Source: Dipteris shenzhenensis
Taxonomy: Eukaryota; Polypodiophyta; Polypodiopsida; Gleicheniales
Assembly (NCBI GenBank): GCA_047967505.1
Contig: CM106538.1
Length of the DNA: 64,000 bases
Reading direction: 5' to 3' (one strand)
Of the stretch, positions 59,160 to 64,000 are shown piece after piece; position 1 is the stretch's first letter, and each line of letters begins with the position of its first letter. The notes below the pieces were generated by a model, which worked only from the letters and a program-made list of their open reading frames with translations, was not told where the DNA came from and did not search any database. Position numbers and translations under genes: made by a program.

Positions 59160-60040
59160 ACAACTAAGAGCATACCAACAAAGAAAACGAGGAAAATCCT
59201 TTGGAGATTATGTAAGGTCATTGGACTAAGGAGAGAACTCGTAGAACTTTGCTGTAACCTCTAGAATGGATACGCTCCCGAGAGCTATGAAGAATAAAAG
59301 CATGAAGCAGTTGAAAATAACTCCTTCCGAATCGGGTTTCTTTGGAAATCTTCATAGAAAGTCTACATAGCCTCTATGTGCATCTAAATCTAGTGTGACC
59401 ATTACTTAATAGATTCTCATCTTCTTTCGTTCATTTGTTGATCAAATTCAATATTTTTGTTTTTGTCACGGAGCACACATGTGTGACACAAAACACAATC
59501 TTAACCCTTTTATTTAAGATTTTTTTTAAAGAGAAAAAAGGGAAATTTTAGATTTATAAACATGAGAGATGAAATAGAAGAATCGAGATTTCTGTTTCTT
59601 GTACCAATGCTCAAGCACAAGATCAAGGCAACGACAAGAGTATGGTGAAGTCCAAATGGTGGAGTATTTTTCAATCAATACATTTTTGCCTTTCCTTATA
59701 CAATTCTTAGCATTATCTATGATGACCTTGATTAAATTATCAACCCATTGAGATTCCTTTATTTAAATCTATAGCAATGTATTCACCATCTTACTATATC
59801 TGCTCATGTTAATAAACTTATGAAAAGCCTCACCTTTGAAAGTGACAACCATGATGCATCTCTAGTTCCATCTTGTCATAATAACTATCCAACCTTTCAT
59901 TGTGAATAGCATTAGAAGATGGCATTGTCAGGCCAAGGTTGGCCCTTCAAAATGCCATGGATTAAATGGTCCATTATATGCTTTGTATCAAGCCTATAGG
60001 ACACTCAGATAGCCTCAAAATGTCTTGTTTTACCTACTCA
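59160..60040 (-). pseudogene. hAT-type transposase relic (DUF659 region), minus strand
   Basis: On the minus strand, the block WVDNLIKVIIDNAKNCIRKG (about 59700-59755) is followed by LIEKYSTIWTSPYSCRCLDL and VLEHW (about 59600-59670). This matches the DUF659 signature of plant hAT transposases, where TDNASNY and WTPCAAHCLDLMLED are usual. Further on, NLLSNGHTRFR near 59340 fits the TRFAT block, and RGYSKVLRVLSLV near 59240 fits the GPLVKVLRLVD block. Reading requires several frame changes and stops, so it is an old fossil. The C-terminal dimerisation region and terminal inverted repeats were not found. Confidence 0.6.
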
Positions 60041-60809
60041 TTCTATCATAATTTGAAAATCTTACCTAGCAATTATTAGTCATCTCATGCTTGCGAGCAA
60101 GATGTAGTGTTGCATTCAACAGGCATATTAGTGGTTTGTTCAATAACGGGAGTGGCCACAAAGTTGCTCTACAATGCCAATGGTCAAAGGTCTTGCATTG
60201 ATTGTGTAGCTAGGTCCAAACACACTTCTACATCGCCCTGAGATTCTTGATGTAGTATTATATCATCAACAAAACTTTCCAAGGTCTATCTCTTATTAGC
60301 CAGGGCTTCGATATTACTACCTCCATTTTGGATCCCAACACCTTCAAAACTACTTGACAGGGTCATTTAAGAAATGTGAATAAATTATGACAATAGTAGC
60401 AAGTCCATGAGTTTGTCCACTTGAAGTAATGCATTTATGATTCAAGTTTGGATTATGACTATGTCCCTTTAGTGCCATGATGGGTCATTGTTTGCTTGAC
60501 TGTAGCCATTTTTGGTAAGGTTCAGGAACTTTTCTATATATAGCTACCTTGCATGACCCATAACTTATGCATTATTGCTCGACGAAATTCGGCAAACTTT
60601 GTCTTCAAGTTGTAGTACATACTCCAAACTTAAACATGAGAGAAGCATTACAAGTGCTATGTTGCATGTGAAGCAGGCATCCTGAAGACTATAGGATATA
60701 GCAATTTATTCAAAAACATCAAAATTTTGTTCTATAAATACATGCAACCAAGTAATCATTCTAAAGTGCATTACATGAGCTTCTCCTCAACTATACTTTT
60801 GCAACATCT
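60041..60809 (+). other. Non-coding DNA between the hAT relic and E2
   Basis: It may include the N-terminal part of the hAT relic on the minus strand, but no domain is readable. Confidence 0.4.
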
Positions 60810-61519
60810 GCGAAGGGAGAAATAACGAGAAGAAAAAAGACTCCTTGCAGAGCAGCAGCAAGAAGTAGTTGCAGATGCACGCATTCGATCATTGCCATCG
60901 GAGCGAAGAACACGAGCTGTGGTGTCACGATTGGTGGGAGCATTCGAGGCAGCAACTTCAGGCCATTTAGGTGATTACCAATCTCGAGTCTTCATAAGCT
61001 TTACCCTAAAGTTCATAGAGTAACAACCCTACCACCACCTTGGGAGATGCACACCCAAGAGGCGATGCTCTCTAACTTGAGAAATGGCCTACAGAAAGTG
61101 AAAGGGGTGCACAGCTTAGATCAACTAGCTGCAAAGAGGGCGACATTAGCTATGTTGGTGTCCCCTAAAACAATGGAGAAACGGCTTGGGTGCACAATGT
61201 CGAAGATGTTATCAATGAGAAGGCTCCAGCGGGGTTGAATGTAGAGCAGAAGCAATGCACGATCATCCCGATCTGAGAAGTCTATGGGCTTTAATAAAAC
61301 GCAAGAAAAGGAGAGACAGCCTAAGTGCAGAAGTCATTGCTACAGTGACGATGTTTTGGCACGAAAATATGAGAGTTTCTCTAAATAGGACATCTGTAAG
61401 AAGCAGATGGGACACAAGGTGTTTGAGGAGCACATCATACACATACTAGATACAATTGAGCTTTGGGATGGTATACTTGTTTCATTTCTTAAACTAGGCT
61501 TGGACTAAATATGATTGTC

Positions 61520-62730
61520 CTAAACCAGCCTGGTGGTTGGAACATCATGCCACTGTAGGCTCAATCGCCAGTTATGTGATTGTCCTGAACCAACGTGGTT
61601 GAACAGACATTAGTTGTTGTCCAGCCCGATGGCATGGTTGAGCAAAAATTAACAGCAATATATTTCACAATATATTCTTATTTTACTAAACCAACCTGAT
61701 GGTTGGAACATCATGCGACTGTGGTTGCTTCAGCTCAATTACCAGTTATGTGATTGTCCTGAACAAGCATGGTTAAATAGACATTAGTTATTGACCAGCC
61801 CGATGGTTGAAATTATTGTGTTTCTTAGTACTTGAATTCATTAAATTTAATTTCCTACTATTCAGGTCATATATTACTTAAATTGTGGAATTCAAAAATG
61901 AAAAGAAATATATTGCTATTTTCTAATGGTGAAATTCATAAATGAAAAGCAATATACTTGTTATCGTCTAATATGTGAAGTTGAGACCGTCGGGCTAAAC
62001 CATCCCAATGGCTGAAACTATGACAGTGTCCTAAACCATCTCGGTGGTTGAAATTGTGACTGTTCTAAACATGTCCTAAACTAGCTCGATGGTTGGACAT
62101 GCAACCATGGCTGCTTCAACTCAATCACTAGTTATGTGATTGTCATGAACCAGTGTGGTTGAATAGACATTAGTTTATTGACCAGCCCGATGGTTGAAAT
62201 TATTATGTTTCTTAGTACTTAAATTTGTTAAATTTAATTTCATGATATTCAGGTTATATACCACTGTTAAATTGTGGAATTCAGAAATGAAAAGCAATAT
62301 ATTGTTATTTTCTAATGGTGAAATTCAAAAATGAAAAGCAATATACTTGTTATTGTCTAATATGTGAAGTTGAGACCGTCAGGCTAAACCATCCCAGTGG
62401 TTGAAATTGTGACAGTGTCCTAAACCATCTCGGGGGTGGAAATTGTGATTGTCCTAAACGTGTCCTAAACCAACCCAGTGGTTGATTGTCCTAAACATGT
62501 CCTATGTATTGCAAGGGAGGGCAGGTTTTGTAGCTTGAGGTCTCTATGGGAGCCAATGGTTTGCCCAAAGGGAGACCGTGAGTGGCATAGGATCTCGGGG
62601 GTGGAAATTGTGACTATCCTAAATGTGCCCTAAACCAACCCGGTGGTTGATTATCCTAAACATGTCCTAAACCAGCCCGGTGATTGAAATTGTGACTGTC
62701 CTAAACCAGTGTGGTGGTTGAAAATTTTTT
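61520..62730 (+). repeat. Tandem repeat inside the E2 intron-like gap
   Basis: The phrase TCCTAAACCAGCCCGGTGG with TTGAAATTGTGACTG recurs many times. A longer unit of about 400 bp (61681-62084 and about 62085-62460) includes AGTTATGTGATTGTC, ACCAGCCCGATGGTTGAAAT and GAAAAGCAATATACTTGTTA. The unit has an AT-rich half and the CCGGTGG half. Confidence 0.85.
62506..62670 (+). repeat. ~150-bp duplicated block, left copy
   Basis: ATTGCAAGGGAGGGCAGG through GGGAGACCGTGAGTGGCA and CCCTAAACCAACCCGGTG recurs at 63545-63695 with very few changes. Confidence 0.93.
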
Positions 62731-63140
62731 CTTCATTATATACTTTAATTAGAGTGTGTTTTGTATTCTTTTAGTAGTAGAAAAAAGGGGGCTTAATGTT
62801 CTCTTGTTCCTGCATGTTGGGTCAACAGATGGAGTTGTATCTCAAGTTTGTGAATCAGAATCTAGACAAATCAATTGGGCAGAGGAGCTTTGAGCATTGT
62901 AAGCCCTAGTACGTCAGGAAACTCAAAGACATGAATGTTTATTGTTGTAAAACACACATAGACTTTGACCTGGTCCGACAAGCTATGAATGACTTGAGAT
63001 CTGATCGTGTTAGAGCATTGAACCATGGGGATCGATGCCCATGCCTCCCCAATGAATGCGCAGTTTGTAGGCCACCTGGATCCTCATCATGTATTGCAAG
63101 CCCGGGGGATTCACAAGAGGAAACTTATGATATCACATGA

Positions 63141-63544
63141 GTGTACAATAGGGGGTTTTTTTTAAATGAGGCATAAGCTTATACATTAGGGGTGGGGGGC
63201 CTTTTATTTTTTCCCAATATTGAATTTAAGTTAGGGGGGCCATGCCATATTTAAGAGGGGGGGACATAGTATAGGCTACCTTGGGTGACTAGTCCAAACA
63301 AGTTTGGTTTTGTGTATGGTTTTAAATCGTCATAGGGAAAGTAATCTAAATTTGCTTATTGTGTGATCTAAATGCTTGAGAAAGAACGTAGATTTAAGGA
63401 AAGGGTGGACATAATAGAATTTTGGTGGTATCTTATAAGCTTAAATAGGCTGTTTTATCATCCTACATGGATCTTAAATAGGGGGTTTTCTTGAAGTTCA
63501 TGCACGCAGGTGACGTCCCCCTTTCATGAAGAGTGAATCCCCTG
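63141..63544 (+). other. Non-coding DNA replacing the E2 catalytic region
   Basis: G-rich runs (63182-63199, 63233-63268) and no coding similarity to E1. In E1 the corresponding stretch encodes the Asp/Asp/Glu blocks. Confidence 0.6.
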
Positions 63545-63695
63545 GGATTGCAAGGGAGGGCAGGTTTTGTAGCTTGAGGTCTCTATGGGAGCCAATGGTT
63601 TGTCGAAAGGGAGACCGTGAGTGGCATAGGATCTCAGGGGTGGAAATTGTGACTATCCTAAACGTGCCCTAAACCAACCCGGTGATTGAAATTGT
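63545..63695 (+). repeat. ~150-bp duplicated block, right copy
   Basis: The partner of 62506-62670. It ends within a few bases of where E1-like coding similarity resumes (63700), placing a repeat at the deletion breakpoint. Confidence 0.93.
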
Positions 63696-64000
63696 GACTG
63701 TGCACAGCATATGGGGATTTTCAAACAACCAACTGATTAAAACAAGAAAACGTTATTATTTCTGCAGTGCGTGCATCATAGGGGATCATGACGATTGTGA
63801 GAATATTGCAATTGCAAAGACATGGGAGTGAGTTCAAGTTTTCCCTCTACGTCCAGATGGAGTGACAAACAATGGAGAGACAAATGACTCACCACAATTT
63901 GGGGAGAGTTTCGATGACCTCTCTGACTATCTGGAAGAGGGAGATAACTTTGCAGTTGTCGCAGATTCTTGAGAGAACGAGGAAGATGACCCATACTTTC

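Larger units (their letters stand above)
60810..64000 (+). pseudogene. E2: second copy of the E1 transposase family, rearranged, runs off the window
   Basis: Segments align in order with E1. A basic N-terminus (EEKRLLAEQQQEVVADARI, about 60815-60900) comes first. HSLDQLAAKRATLAMLVSP (about 61100) corresponds to NSSDALAARPAIVAAISRP in E1. Next is LRSLWALIKRKKRRDSLSAE with FWHENMRVSLN (about 61270-61390). After an intron-like gap, ELYLKFVNQNLDKSIGQRSF (from 62832) and YCCKTHIDFDL correspond to FRIGQRSFERC and CCCRYHVDFEL in E1. A C-terminal module from 63700 (YYFCSACIIGDHDDC, later DYLEEGDNFAVVADS) matches CFCSACIDDDWGGC and GDIFAVIASEGNEEG in E1. The catalytic Asp/Asp/Glu region is absent; 63141-63699 holds repeat DNA instead. 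Frameshifts and stops are present, for example in the FEHCKP block, near 63819 and near 63972. Confidence 0.72.

Overview
This is a nuclear window from a land plant with a large, repeat-rich genome. The signs are spliced plant genes, initiator-tRNA-Met-primed LTR retrotransposons, L1-type LINEs, a hAT relic and long microsatellites. A fern or another spore-bearing plant with long introns is my best guess from the look of the LINEs and of one transposase family. That is inference; no sequence here fixes the species.

Layout. 0.1-11.8 kb: a decayed Ty1/copia element (copia-A) split by a complete Ty3/gypsy chromovirus at 2572-9561, with a clean 5-bp target duplication (TCTAC). 12.4-15.0 kb: a decayed L1-like LINE on the minus strand. 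15.36-16.94 kb: six 3' exons of an NAD(P)-dependent epimerase-like gene, whose first exon or exons are not visible. 17.8-18.95 kb: two diverged 3' LINE fragments on the minus strand. 19-28 kb: pyrimidine-rich non-coding DNA with three ~340-bp repeats and a 2.7-2.9 kb direct duplication. 28.8-33.7 kb: an unusual transposase gene (E1), with a palindrome array upstream and a 186-bp tandem repeat downstream. 33.7-39.7 kb: a second Ty1/copia family (copia-B) arranged as truncated internal region, LTR, internal region, LTR. 39.7-48.8 kb: microsatellites, minisatellites and diverged tandem repeats with no convincing gene. 48.9-50.4 kb: a complete five-exon gene for a heavy-metal-associated isoprenylated plant protein (HIPP) on the minus strand. 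50.4-59 kb: AT-rich DNA without recognisable genes. 59.2-60.0 kb: a hAT/DUF659 transposase relic on the minus strand. 60.8-64 kb: a second, rearranged copy (E2) of the E1 transposase family, running off the window.

Only two host genes are supported: the epimerase-like gene and the HIPP gene. The most interesting item is the E1/E2 family. It encodes a large protein with candidate acidic residues in the order Asp (DFAENY), Asp (SDGCGGQFK) and Glu (ETGHGKGEHDGAG), plus a Cys-rich C-terminal module. E1 keeps one reading frame over about 2.9 kb despite five in-frame stops. E2 keeps the N-terminal and C-terminal modules but has lost the catalytic core. Many stops in all of these elements sit where a C-to-T change of a Gln or Arg codon would put them, as expected for old methylated repeats.
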